The notes beneath the pieces are model-generated. The model saw only the letters and a list, made by a program, of their open reading frames with translations. It did no database searches and had not been told where the DNA came from. From DASSWB01 sp035705495 (GTDB taxonomy: Bacteria; Bacteroidota; Bacteroidia; Flavobacteriales; Flavobacteriaceae), in NCBI GenBank assembly GCA_035705495.1, contig DASSWB010000037.1, positions 1 through 47,213 of the forward strand: DNA of 47,213 bases. The letters run 5' to 3'. Positions 18,496 to 27,052 of this stretch are shown here, one piece after another. Each line of letters opens with the position of its first letter. The stretch's first letter is position 1. The position numbers and the translations under genes are program-made.

Positions 18496-19239
18496 ATGTT
18501 TTCATTTTTTCAATCCAAAAAATTTCTGATTGATGCGCTACAGGACTACGTAGACATCCACAACCATATTCTGCCGGGAATTGATGACGGCGCAAAAGAT
18601 CTTAATGATTCGTTAAATATCATCAAAGGGTTATCCGATTTGGGGATCACTAATTTTATTGCCACGCCCCATATCATGAATGATTATTATGGCAATAACA
18701 ATCAAAGTATAGAAACGGCTTTTTCGCTCCTCAAGGAACAATTGGAAAAAGAGGGGAGAAATATCTCTTTGAGGTATGCCGCGGAATACATGATGGATCC
18801 TAAGTTTGAACTTCTTTTAAAAGAAAAAAACCTCCTTAGTTTGAGTCGGAATTATGTTTTGATGGAAATGTCGTATTTTCAGGCTCCCTTGAATTTAGAT
18901 GAAGTTATTTTTGAAACTTTCACCAAAGGATATTTACCTGTTCTTGCACATCCCGAACGTTATGTGTTTTTTCACCCTAAATTTCACCGTTACACCAAAA
19001 TAAAAAGCAAAGGTGTTTTCTTTCAATTGAATGCTTTGTCGCTCACAGATCATTATGGTCCCTCCACACGAAAAGCGGCGTTGAAATTATTGGAAAGTGG
19101 AATGATCGATTTTCTGGCAACCGATACGCACCACGTACAGCACATTGAACAATTAAAAGAAGTTCGTGTTTCTGAAAAGCATTTAAAGCTGTTAATCCCA
19201 ATAATTGAAAGTACCAAGGGTACTTTTCTAACCGCTTAA
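18496..19239 (+). CDS. PHP-type protein tyrosine phosphatase (CpsB/CapC/YwqE-like)
   Basis: The 247-residue protein is a PHP-fold phosphatase of the CpsB/YwqE type, which removes phosphate from the tyrosine cluster of Wzc-like capsule kinases. Metal ligands are visible in DIHNHILPGIDDGA (His22, His24), LAHPERY (about residue 150) and ATDTHH (about 215). No signal peptide is present, so it works in the cytoplasm. It lies tail-to-tail with the Wzc-type kinase gene that is its likely substrate, and their stop codons share TTAA at 19236-19239. The kinase and phosphatase are therefore transcribed separately, from opposite strands. Confidence 0.92.
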   Translation: MFSFFQSKKFLIDALQDYVDIHNHILPGIDDGAKDLNDSLNIIKGLSDLGITNFIATPHIMNDYYGNNNQSIETAFSLLKEQLEKEGRNISLRYAAEYMMDPKFELLLKEKNLLSLSRNYVLMEMSYFQAPLNLDEVIFETFTKGYLPVLAHPERYVFFHPKFHRYTKIKSKGVFFQLNALSLTDHYGPSTRKAALKLLESGMIDFLATDTHHVQHIEQLKEVRVSEKHLKLLIPIIESTKGTFLTA

Positions 19240-21626
19240 GATCGACGGAATATTTTTTCCTTGATTAACTGCCAAGAATTTTTAGGACCCCTACCATATC
19301 CATAGGTATAACCGTATTTGGCTGCATAACCAAATTTGGAATAATCAACATCATTGATAACTACAGCCATTCCTTTTAATTTTTCCTCTTCATAAAGTTC
19401 CCTTACATAACTCAAAACCCCTTTTTCCGTGATTCCTGCTCGGGTAACATAAATAGTGGTATCCGCCAACTGGCTAATCAATAAAGTGTCTGTAACCAAC
19501 ATTGTGGGTGCTGTGTCAACAATAATATAATCATAATTTATTTTCAACTCATTCAAAAGTTCCTGCATTCTATTGTTCATAAACAGTTCTCCGGGATTTG
19601 GAGGAATTCTTCCAGAGGAAATAACGTCCACAGGGATCTGATCTTCTTTTTTAACATTTATAATATCTGCAACCGTTACACTTTCGTCATGAATAAATTC
19701 GGACAGTCCCAAAAACCCACCTAAACCTTCCGCATATCTATGTAATTGCGGGTTTCGTATGTCTGCACCGATTATAATCACCTTCTTATTTGGAGAAGCC
19801 AAAGTCCGAGCGAGATTATATGCAACAAAGGTTTTTCCTTCTCCTTTTATCGTTGAGGTAACAAAAATTATCTTGTTGTCGGTCTTTCCCCTACCTTTTA
19901 ATAAGTAATTCAGGTTAGTTCTTAAAATCCTGAAAGATTCGGCCAAAACTGTTCTATCATTTCTTTGGATCACATCATTCTGACCTTTTTCAATTTGTGG
20001 AATATCACCCAAAAAAGGAACGTGTTTTATAAGAGGCTGAAGATCATCTTTGTGATGAACTTTAGTGTCGAGCATGTTTTTGATGAAAATAACAATTACA
20101 GGAATTAAAAACCCGATTATAATACCCCCAGCAAGTATCATCCATGGTTGAGGACCTACTGGCGAACCATTGGTAAATGCCGGATCAATAATGCGAGCGA
20201 CAGAAACCGTAGCTGCCGACGAAATAGCGGCTTCTTCCCGACGTTGCAAGAGAAATAAATAAAGCTGTTCCTTGATTTGTTGTTGGCGTTCAATACTTCT
20301 TATGCCCCTTTCCATACCGGGAAATGTGCTGAAAACTCCTTCGGCGCTTCTTTCTCTTTGGTTCAGTTCTTTTAGTCTTATCTTAATAGATTGTGTTGTA
20401 CTTTCTATATTGTCCTGTAAATTTTCCTTCAGCGAATCCAATTCTGCCGTCAGCGTTTGAATAAAAGGATTTTTTTCGGTGGAATTGCTTAAATAAGCGT
20501 TGCGCTCAAGAACTAAAGTATTGTAGGTATTGATCAGTCCGGAAATACCACCTTCTTCAATTCCCACATCGGCTGGAAGCAATTCATAATCTCCTTGGCG
20601 GTTCAACATATCTTCCACCGATTCGATAAGCACAAGTTGCGTTTCAAGTTTAAAAATTTCCTGTTCTGCTTGGCTAGAAATAGTTTGAAATTCCATCGCG
20701 CCACTTGCAACATCCATTATTTCATTTTTCCTCTTGAATTCTGCCATTCCACCTTCTACGGAATCGAGTTCGGTACTAATTATTTCAAGTCTTTCTTGAA
20801 TGAAAGATGCAGTATTCTCGGCAACTTCTCGTTTATTTTCAACGCCTTCTTCGTTAAACTGAAGCATCAAAGCATTCAGAAAATCTTCAGATTTACGATT
20901 ATTCTCACCTACCAGGGCTAAAGAAAGAATATCTTCCGCGCCACCTTTTTTTGTTATTTCCAATCTGGAAATATAATTGTTGGCCACTTGGCGTAAAGGG
21001 GAAATCTTAACAATTATAGGATGGCTCTCGCCAAAGGTTCCTTTGAATCCCTTCCGTGGAAAAACCTTAAATTTAAGACCATCCAATGTAATTGTTTCAC
21101 CCAACTCATGAACCTCGGAATATCCAGAATTCTCTTCGCTAAGAACAAAACTTGTTTCGGTTTCTGGAGTAACAAGAAATTTTTCCGAAGCTAAGTGAAC
21201 AATTGAATCTGGTGTAATAAAATCAAGATATAGAGGACTTTCCCTGTAAGCTTCCACCGTAATAAGATTCCCTTCCATATAATAGGAAATATTATGGTTC
21301 AACTCACTCACAACGGTTCCCACTAATTGTTTGGATCGAAGCGTTTCGATTTGGTTACCCAAATTTTCCTGGCCCATTGTGAGAATTGAACCTCCACCTC
21401 CCGAAGGTAGCGCGTTCATTACACTATTTTCCTGTTCTTTGACAATCATCATGGAAGCTTCCGATTTGTACTTCGGAATGCTGTAGCGGTTATACAAATA
21501 GGCTAACGTTCCTCCCAACAGTACTCCCAGAACCAACCATTTCCAATGAATCAGGTATTTGTTGATTTCAGTCTTTATGTCGAATTTTGATTCCTGCTTC
21601 TCTGTATATTCATTCAATTCTTCCAT
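19236..21626 (-). CDS. Wzc-type polysaccharide co-polymerase / tyrosine autokinase
   Basis: The 796-residue protein combines an N-terminal Wzz domain between two membrane helices (about 30-50 and 495-520), a long periplasmic coiled-coil region, and a C-terminal BY-kinase domain. Walker A is GEGKT with Lys598, Walker A' is GADIRNP, and Walker B is VDTAPTMLVTDT. The C-terminus carries a tyrosine-rich cluster (YSKFGYAAKYGYTYGYG) that is the expected autophosphorylation site. It should control chain length and export of the polysaccharide together with Wza. The Wza gene lies 8 bases upstream, so the two are co-transcribed. Confidence 0.95.
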   Translation of the reverse strand: MEELNEYTEKQESKFDIKTEINKYLIHWKWLVLGVLLGGTLAYLYNRYSIPKYKSEASMMIVKEQENSVMNALPSGGGGSILTMGQENLGNQIETLRSKQLVGTVVSELNHNISYYMEGNLITVEAYRESPLYLDFITPDSIVHLASEKFLVTPETETSFVLSEENSGYSEVHELGETITLDGLKFKVFPRKGFKGTFGESHPIIVKISPLRQVANNYISRLEITKKGGAEDILSLALVGENNRKSEDFLNALMLQFNEEGVENKREVAENTASFIQERLEIISTELDSVEGGMAEFKRKNEIMDVASGAMEFQTISSQAEQEIFKLETQLVLIESVEDMLNRQGDYELLPADVGIEEGGISGLINTYNTLVLERNAYLSNSTEKNPFIQTLTAELDSLKENLQDNIESTTQSIKIRLKELNQRERSAEGVFSTFPGMERGIRSIERQQQIKEQLYLFLLQRREEAAISSAATVSVARIIDPAFTNGSPVGPQPWMILAGGIIIGFLIPVIVIFIKNMLDTKVHHKDDLQPLIKHVPFLGDIPQIEKGQNDVIQRNDRTVLAESFRILRTNLNYLLKGRGKTDNKIIFVTSTIKGEGKTFVAYNLARTLASPNKKVIIIGADIRNPQLHRYAEGLGGFLGLSEFIHDESVTVADIINVKKEDQIPVDVISSGRIPPNPGELFMNNRMQELLNELKINYDYIIVDTAPTMLVTDTLLISQLADTTIYVTRAGITEKGVLSYVRELYEEEKLKGMAVVINDVDYSKFGYAAKYGYTYGYGRGPKNSWQLIKEKIFRRS

Positions 21627-21634
21627 GCCTGCTG

Positions 21635-22399
21635 CTATCTGCTAAAGAGTAAGTATAAACTTAATGCCGAAGTGAAAAGAGATAAAACTCCCGTATAACT
21701 TGTAATAAATCCTGCTGATTTTACCTGTTTGTAAGTCGGCTCAACATAAACCACATCATTTTGTTTTAAATAATAGAAAGGATTTTTAAAGACATCGGCC
21801 GATGTCATGTCAACTCTTCCTATTTGTTTGACACCTTCTATTTCCCTGATGACCAAAATATTTTCCCGCTTGCCATTATACGTAATATCGCCACTCATTG
21901 CAATGAGTTCAGGTATGCTTACCCTGCCGTCAGTAATGTCTTTTCTACCGGGACTTCTAACTTCCCCAAGTACCGTCACCCTAAAATTCATGATACGAAC
22001 ACTCACAACTGCATCTGTCACGTATTCCCTTATTTTTGTTTGAAGCATTGTTTCTATTTCCATTCTGGTTTTTCCTGCCACAGGAATTTTTCCAAGAATG
22101 GGAAACTGTATATTTCCATCAACATCAACCAAATAACCGGTTAACGATAAATTCTGTCCGCCACCGCCACTTGTTTGCCCTCCTAAGTTCATTTGAAACG
22201 GAGAAACCACTTCTTCATTCATGGAAGATACATTGATTCGTAATACATCATTTTCTTCGATGACCGGTTCATATTCCAATAAGTTTTCTATTCCTTCCAA
22301 ACTCTCGGCATTATCAAAATAGACAATCTCCTCTTTTGTAGAGCAACTTATTGCCATGATACTGCATAAACAAAGGAGGAAAAATTTTTTGATCGACAT
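21635..22399 (-). CDS. Wza-type polysaccharide export lipoprotein
   Basis: The 254-residue protein has a lipobox ending at Cys19 (AISC). It contains the polysaccharide export (PES) domain and a following SLBB-like region (VTVLGEVRSPG, then YLKQNDVVYVEP). A hydrophobic C-terminal stretch is typical of Bacteroidota Wza relatives and may insert into the membrane. It is shorter than E. coli Wza, as usual for this phylum. It should form the outer-membrane export channel for the glycan, stacked on the Wzc-like co-polymerase. It lies between the dehydratase gene (12 bases upstream) and the Wzc-like gene (8 bases downstream). Confidence 0.94.
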   Translation of the reverse strand: MSIKKFFLLCLCSIMAISCSTKEEIVYFDNAESLEGIENLLEYEPVIEENDVLRINVSSMNEEVVSPFQMNLGGQTSGGGGQNLSLTGYLVDVDGNIQFPILGKIPVAGKTRMEIETMLQTKIREYVTDAVVSVRIMNFRVTVLGEVRSPGRKDITDGRVSIPELIAMSGDITYNGKRENILVIREIEGVKQIGRVDMTSADVFKNPFYYLKQNDVVYVEPTYKQVKSAGFITSYTGVLSLFTSALSLYLLFSR

Positions 22400-22411
22400 T
22401 AAATCGTGTTT

Positions 22412-24379
22412 TTATAGATTAACTTCAACTTCTTTTTTATGATCCAAAATTTCAAAAGCCGAATTACTGCTCTTGAATTCAGGCACCAGCTCTTTCAACT
22501 TTGCTACCACAATTGGGCCTTGCATTTCACTTGCTGAATTTATTATATCTTCTATCGAAGAATTTATTTGATCATAAACCCTAACTTCATCTTGGGCGAT
22601 CATGATTTTTTCATGATGTGTTGGCAAAGTCTTACTCTTATCACTTAGCAATTCCTCATAAAGTTTTTCCCCTGGTCGAAGCCCCGTGATTCTTATTCGG
22701 ATTTGTTTGTTCGGGGTATAACCCGCCAATTTGATCATCTTTATTGCCAAATCCAGAATCTTGACAGGAGCGCCCATATCAAAAATAAAGACCTCTCCTC
22801 CTTTTCCCATGGCTCCCGCCTCCAACACCAATTGACAAGCTTCGGGAATGGTCATGAAATAACGGATTATATCCGGATGCGTAATTGTTACCGGTCCGCC
22901 CTTTTCTATTTGCTTTCTGAATAAAGGAACAACAGACCCATTGGAGCCTAAAACATTTCCGAAGCGAGTCGTTATAAACTTCGTTTTTGCCCTCTCTTTT
23001 TGTTTATGAAACAAAGACTGGACATATATTTCCGCTGCTCGTTTTGAGACACCCATTACATTACTGGGATTTACTGCTTTATCTGTTGAAACCATTACGA
23101 AATGTCCGACTTCATATTTGACGGCCAAATCGGCTAAATTTTTTGTTCCCAAAATATTGACCGAAACAGCTTCATGCGGATTCTCCTCCATGAGTGGAAC
23201 GTGCTTATAGGCTGCCGCATGATAAATCACATCAATTTCTTGAGCTGAAAATAAAAACTCGAGACGTTTGTAATTGCCTACATCAGCAATAATGCATTGG
23301 AAATTCAATTCTGGAAATTTTCCGCGAATCTCCAAGTTTAAACTATGTAAAGGTGTTTCCGCTTGGTCTAAAATCAGTAATAATTTTGGTTGATAATCGG
23401 CTACTTGTCGTACAATCTCACTTCCAATTGATCCCGCTCCACCAGTGACCAAAATAGTTTTTCCCGTTAATTGTTGCTTCTTGTTTTCTTTGTTCAAAAC
23501 AATAGGTTCTCGATCCAATAAATCTTCAATTTGAAGGTGCTTTACCTTATGGGAAACTATTGTTTCGTCTTCATAACTTGAAACAATTGGTGCATTAAAA
23601 ACAAGTATATCATGTTCCAAACATTCTTCAACAATGGCATATTTTTCCTTAACACTCAGGATGTTCTCTGATAAAATAATTGCGGAAGCTTCTAAGGACT
23701 TGATCTGATCACTGATTTTTTTATTGTGAAAAAAAACAGGTTTATCCAAAATCCTGATATTGCTTTTCGAAGCATCCTTGGTAATAAAACCTTTAATATC
23801 AAATCTTTTTGGATGCTCAATTTCAAGGGCACCCGCAATTGAAATTGCATTCTCATCAGCACCAAAAATTACGGCGCCTTGAAGATTTTCATTCTTCTGG
23901 GTTCTTTTAAAATATTCATACACCTGCTTGACACTCAACCTAAAAAGGAATAAAAGCGAAAATGAAATCAGGAAATAGAATAATAATTCCGCCACCAAAA
24001 AAATCTTCTCCCCCATAATGGCGTAGGTGGCGTAATTTATGACCAGCAACCCAATAAAAGTACTAAAACAGGTCAGCATGATTTTCAATGCATCCACATA
24101 AGACGAGTGTCTGATCAAACCAGCGTAGGTTCTAAAAACAAAGAAGAAAATGAAATTTACGAGAAGCACCAATAGCATCTTTTGAGGCATCTCCAGCAAA
24201 TCATAGAATTTATTGGTGAGATCCGTTAAAGCCAAAGCTGTTAAAAAGCTGGCTAAAATAATAATCCCAGTATCAATGATTAAAATGGCCCAACGAGGAA
24301 GGTACTTGATATTCCGAATATCAAGTTTATTCTCTTTGGACAGTATTTGCTGCATGGCATAGCTTAATCTCTTACCCAT
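22412..24379 (-). CDS. Membrane UDP-HexNAc 4,6-dehydratase (PglF/WbpM/CapD type)
   Basis: The 655-residue protein has four to five N-terminal membrane helices (to about residue 150), a CoA-binding-like Rossmann domain, and a C-terminal SDR domain starting at VTGGAGSIGS (about residue 315). The active-site region reads STDKAVNPSNVMGVSKRAAE, where the usual SDR tyrosine is replaced by methionine, as is typical of this subfamily. Such enzymes convert UDP-GlcNAc to the 4-keto-6-deoxy sugar. The next genes on the operon supply an aminotransferase, acetyltransferase and phosphoglycosyl transferase, giving a complete bacillosamine-type route. It overlaps the aminotransferase gene by 8 bases. Confidence 0.93.
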   Translation of the reverse strand: MGKRLSYAMQQILSKENKLDIRNIKYLPRWAILIIDTGIIILASFLTALALTDLTNKFYDLLEMPQKMLLVLLVNFIFFFVFRTYAGLIRHSSYVDALKIMLTCFSTFIGLLVINYATYAIMGEKIFLVAELLFYFLISFSLLFLFRLSVKQVYEYFKRTQKNENLQGAVIFGADENAISIAGALEIEHPKRFDIKGFITKDASKSNIRILDKPVFFHNKKISDQIKSLEASAIILSENILSVKEKYAIVEECLEHDILVFNAPIVSSYEDETIVSHKVKHLQIEDLLDREPIVLNKENKKQQLTGKTILVTGGAGSIGSEIVRQVADYQPKLLLILDQAETPLHSLNLEIRGKFPELNFQCIIADVGNYKRLEFLFSAQEIDVIYHAAAYKHVPLMEENPHEAVSVNILGTKNLADLAVKYEVGHFVMVSTDKAVNPSNVMGVSKRAAEIYVQSLFHKQKERAKTKFITTRFGNVLGSNGSVVPLFRKQIEKGGPVTITHPDIIRYFMTIPEACQLVLEAGAMGKGGEVFIFDMGAPVKILDLAIKMIKLAGYTPNKQIRIRITGLRPGEKLYEELLSDKSKTLPTHHEKIMIAQDEVRVYDQINSSIEDIINSASEMQGPIVVAKLKELVPEFKSSNSAFEILDHKKEVEVNL

Positions 24380-25559
24380 GAATTTTATTTAATCCGATTT
24401 TTTTGTTTTTCAAAAATGTTTCTATTGAATTTGCGATTCTTGTTTTCTCATTTTCGGTCAAATTTGAACCTGAAGGTAAACATAAACCATTTTCAAATGC
24501 ATTTTCAGCGACGCGACCTCCATAATAAGGAGCAGATTGAAAAACAGGTTGCAAATGCATTGGTTTCCAAATCGGTCTGCTTTCAATATTTTCTTTTTCG
24601 AGATGAACCCTGAGCTCCTCGCTTGTAACCCGTTTATCTTTATCTTTTATTTCGATAATCGTCAGCCATCTATTGCTGAAAAAATCTTCATTGGGTTCAT
24701 CAAAAACTTTTATTTCTGCCACCCCTTCAAAAATTCGCTCATAGAAATTTTTCATTTCTCTTCTCAAAGCAACATGATCATCCAATACCTTCATTTGACC
24801 TCTTCCTATTCCCGCACAAATATTGCTCAGTCTATAATTGTAACCAATTTCACTATGTTGGTAATGCGGGGCATCATCCCTTGCCTGCGTAGCCAAAAAA
24901 ACAGCTTTCTGTTTTAATTCTTGGCTTTTTGTGATCAATGCACCACCTCCGGAAGTTGTTATTATCTTATTTCCATTAAATGAAAGAATACTTAAGTCTC
25001 CAAAAGTACCGCATTTTCTGTTTTTATAGCTACTGCCCAAAGCTTCCGCACTGTCTTCCACAATCGGAATTTCATATTTTGCAGCAATTTCATGTATTTC
25101 GTCCACCTTATAAGGAGTTCCATATAAATGCACCGCAATGATGGCTTTTGGTTTTTTACCTTTTGAAATTCTGTCTTGAATTGCTTCTTCCAACCTAAGG
25201 GGACAAATATTAAAAGTATCTGGCTCACTGTCCACGAATATGGGGGTAGCACCCTGATACACAATAGGATTCGCAGAAGCCGAAAATGTCAGACTTTGAC
25301 AGACAACTTCATCTCCCTTTTTTATTCCGAGTAAAATCAGTGCTAAATGGAGGGCAGCGGTTCCCGAGCTTAATGCAGCGACATGAACTTCGGAATTGTT
25401 CTCACTATTTTTTGTGAGGTAGGATTGAATATCTTTTTCAAAACCGGTAACATTCGGCCCAAGGGGAGCGATCCAGTTTTCTTTAAATGCTTCATTTATA
25501 AATTGTTGCTCTTCACCTCCCATGTGTGGAGACGAGAGATAAATTTTAGGTTGATTCAT
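24372..25559 (-). CDS. DegT/DnrJ/EryC1-type sugar aminotransferase (PglE-like)
   Basis: A PLP-dependent aminotransferase of 395 residues. The PLP-binding lysine is Lys198 in SFNGNKIITTSGGG, an arrangement typical of PglE-like sugar aminotransferases. SSGTAALHLAL near residue 64 binds the cofactor phosphate, and EDSAEALGS holds the pyridine-nitrogen aspartate. The expected reaction is glutamate-dependent amination at C4 of the UDP-4-keto-6-deoxy-HexNAc made by the neighbouring dehydratase. A 141-base gap with an inverted repeat separates it from the acetyltransferase gene upstream, so a second promoter may start here. Confidence 0.93.
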   Translation of the reverse strand: MNQPKIYLSSPHMGGEEQQFINEAFKENWIAPLGPNVTGFEKDIQSYLTKNSENNSEVHVAALSSGTAALHLALILLGIKKGDEVVCQSLTFSASANPIVYQGATPIFVDSEPDTFNICPLRLEEAIQDRISKGKKPKAIIAVHLYGTPYKVDEIHEIAAKYEIPIVEDSAEALGSSYKNRKCGTFGDLSILSFNGNKIITTSGGGALITKSQELKQKAVFLATQARDDAPHYQHSEIGYNYRLSNICAGIGRGQMKVLDDHVALRREMKNFYERIFEGVAEIKVFDEPNEDFFSNRWLTIIEIKDKDKRVTSEELRVHLEKENIESRPIWKPMHLQPVFQSAPYYGGRVAENAFENGLCLPSGSNLTENEKTRIANSIETFLKNKKIGLNKIHG

Positions 25560-25577
25560 GTCAATAAGAATTACGGT

Positions 25578-25585
25578 GAAAGATA
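25578..25585 (-). promoter_or_regulatory. Weak -7-like element before the aminotransferase gene
   Basis: On the minus strand this reads TATCTTTC, one mismatch from TAnnTTTG, 18 bases before the aminotransferase ATG. No TTG is seen at the usual distance. The inverted repeat at 25613-25641 lies just upstream of where a -33 element would be. Confidence 0.25.
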
Positions 25586-25612
25586 CTACAGCTAAGTTTT
25601 ATACCCATGGCA

Positions 25613-25641
25613 TTTGTGAATTTTGTAACAATTTTCACAAA
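25613..25641. repeat. Perfect inverted repeat TTTGTGAA-N13-TTCACAAA
   Basis: TTTGTGAA at 25613-25620 and TTCACAAA at 25634-25641 are perfect 8-base arms separated by 13 bases. It is in the middle of the 141-base gap between the acetyltransferase and aminotransferase genes. Neither strand has a T-run next to it, so a terminator is unlikely. The position just upstream of a possible promoter suits an activator site, but the binding protein is unknown. Confidence 0.5.
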
Positions 25642-25700
25642 ACTTTAAGCAGGAAACCCTTTGTCCGCAAGGAATAGAAGCTCAAGCATGATGAAATTAT

Positions 25701-26312
25701 TTAAATGATTTTACCTGGATTCCCAACCACGGTTGCAAAATCTGGAACATCTTTGATGATTACAGAACCCGCTCCAATGACCGCCCATTTTCCTATTTTT
25801 ATACCGGGAATAACCGATGCTCCTGCGCCTACTTCGGTTCCCTCTCCAACGAAAACATTTCCGGTTATTACCGCATTTGGTGAAATATGAACGAAGTCTT
25901 CCAAAACTGCTTCATGCTCTACTACGGCACCTGAATTTACGATACAATGTTTTCCAATGATGGCTTCCGTGTTTATCACGGCTCTTGGCATCACGACGGT
26001 ACCTTCGCCCAAATCAGCAGTGGGACAAACAGTAGCATCAGGATGAACAACTGCTTCAGCAAAAATCATTTCAGATCTTTCCGAAGCAATGGCGGCACGA
26101 CTTTTATTTCTACCAACTCCAATTAATCCTTTTTGATCTTCGGGTAAGATTTTTGGCAAACCAAGTGTTACGGGAAAATCCATAATTTTTTTAATGGAAG
26201 CATTATCATCGTAAACTGTTGCCACTTCACAATTGGGCAACGATTCGATAATCCGTATCAAAACTTTGGCGTGCCCACTGGCTCCCAATAATGCTATTTT
26301 AGTCGGTTCCAT
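25701..26312 (-). CDS. NeuD/PglD-family sugar acetyltransferase
   Basis: The 203-residue protein has the NeuD/PglD layout: an N-terminal Rossmann-like UDP-sugar-binding domain (LLGASGHAKVL) and a C-terminal left-handed beta-helix of hexapeptide repeats. His133 in VVEHEAVL matches the position of the catalytic base of Campylobacter PglD. The expected reaction is acetyl-CoA-dependent N-acetylation of the UDP-4-amino sugar, giving UDP-N,N'-diacetylbacillosamine or a related sugar. It overlaps the phosphoglycosyl transferase gene by 14 bases, which implies translational coupling. A NeuD-like role elsewhere in the pathway is a less likely alternative. Confidence 0.9.
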   Translation of the reverse strand: MEPTKIALLGASGHAKVLIRIIESLPNCEVATVYDDNASIKKIMDFPVTLGLPKILPEDQKGLIGVGRNKSRAAIASERSEMIFAEAVVHPDATVCPTADLGEGTVVMPRAVINTEAIIGKHCIVNSGAVVEHEAVLEDFVHISPNAVITGNVFVGEGTEVGAGASVIPGIKIGKWAVIGAGSVIIKDVPDFATVVGNPGKII

Positions 26313-26904
26313 TAAATTTTGTAGTGGTTGCTTCTCCTTCAGTATTTACACCTTCGGAAACAATAACTTTTTTTATTGTTTTAAATATGATCAACATATC
26401 CAATTTAAACGATATATTCTTCACGTAGTAAACATCGTATTCCAGCTTCTTCTCCCAATTTATCGCATTTCTACCATTTACCGCTGCCCATCCTGTTATT
26501 CCGGGTCGTACAAGATGTCTTTGCTTTTGAAAATCATTGTATAATTCCAAATATTCCGGAAGCAACGGACGCGGACCAACCAAACTCATTTCCCCTTTTA
26601 GTACATTCAGTAATTGTGGGGTTTCATCTAAAGAAGTCTTTCTAATCAGTTTTCCCATACCGGTCAACCTTTCTGAATCTGGTAATAAAATTCCATTTTC
26701 ATCCTTGGCGTCATTCATGGTTTTGAACTTATATATATTGAAAAGTCGTCCGTTTTTTCCAGGCCTGACCTGAATGAAAAATGGATTTCCCTTATTTGAA
26801 ATAAAAAGAAGTATAAAAACGATTATAAAAATGGGCAGTAAAACAGTACACCCAATCACGGCAATGACAAAATCTATAACCGGTTTGAAAAAATTTTGGT
26901 ACAA
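26299..26904 (-). CDS. PglC-like phosphoglycosyl transferase (initiating sugar transferase)
   Basis: This 201-residue monotopic enzyme should transfer a sugar-1-phosphate from a UDP-sugar to undecaprenyl phosphate, starting glycan assembly at the inner membrane. A single N-terminal hydrophobic segment (about residues 8-35) forms the re-entrant helix. The catalytic Asp-Glu pair is D93-E94 in TSLDETPQLLN, the same numbering I recall for Campylobacter PglC. Other conserved blocks are YKFKTM, SLVGPRP and PGITGWAAVNGRN. It is the small PglC type without the extra helices of WcaJ/WbaP. The adjacent PglF/E/D-like genes point to diNAcBac or a close relative as first sugar. Confidence 0.93.
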   Translation of the reverse strand: MYQNFFKPVIDFVIAVIGCTVLLPIFIIVFILLFISNKGNPFFIQVRPGKNGRLFNIYKFKTMNDAKDENGILLPDSERLTGMGKLIRKTSLDETPQLLNVLKGEMSLVGPRPLLPEYLELYNDFQKQRHLVRPGITGWAAVNGRNAINWEKKLEYDVYYVKNISFKLDMLIIFKTIKKVIVSEGVNTEGEATTTKFNGTD

Positions 26905-26921
26905 AGCATCCGATTTTAAAA

Positions 26922-26956
26922 CAAAACTATGTAGAATAATGAGGGAGTGAATCCAA
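26922..26956 (-). promoter_or_regulatory. Promoter ahead of the PglC-like gene
   Basis: The minus strand reads TAGTTTTG (26922-26929), a perfect TAnnTTTG, 17 bases before the ATG of the phosphoglycosyl transferase gene. A TTG lies 24 bases further upstream (26954-26956), one base beyond the usual spacing. It would drive the PglC/D-like genes and possibly the whole export operon down to Wzc. Confidence 0.5.
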
Positions 26957-27052
26957 AATTATGTTAAAAGAAGAGGTAAAAAAATTTAAGTGGTAGCTTT
27001 TAAAGTATTGCCCCTAACTGCCAATTGACCCGTTTTTATTTTTATTTTTTTA

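Noticed and set aside
25613..25641. CRP-like site (TGTGA...TCACA)
   Set aside because: The two half-sites are 15 bases apart instead of 6, so it does not fit a CRP operator; kept only as an unnamed inverted repeat.
22412..26904. N-linked protein glycosylation locus
   Set aside because: Despite PglC-F-like genes, no PglB/STT3 oligosaccharyltransferase or PglK-type flippase is present; Wza, Wzc, Wzi and Wzx point to an exported polysaccharide.
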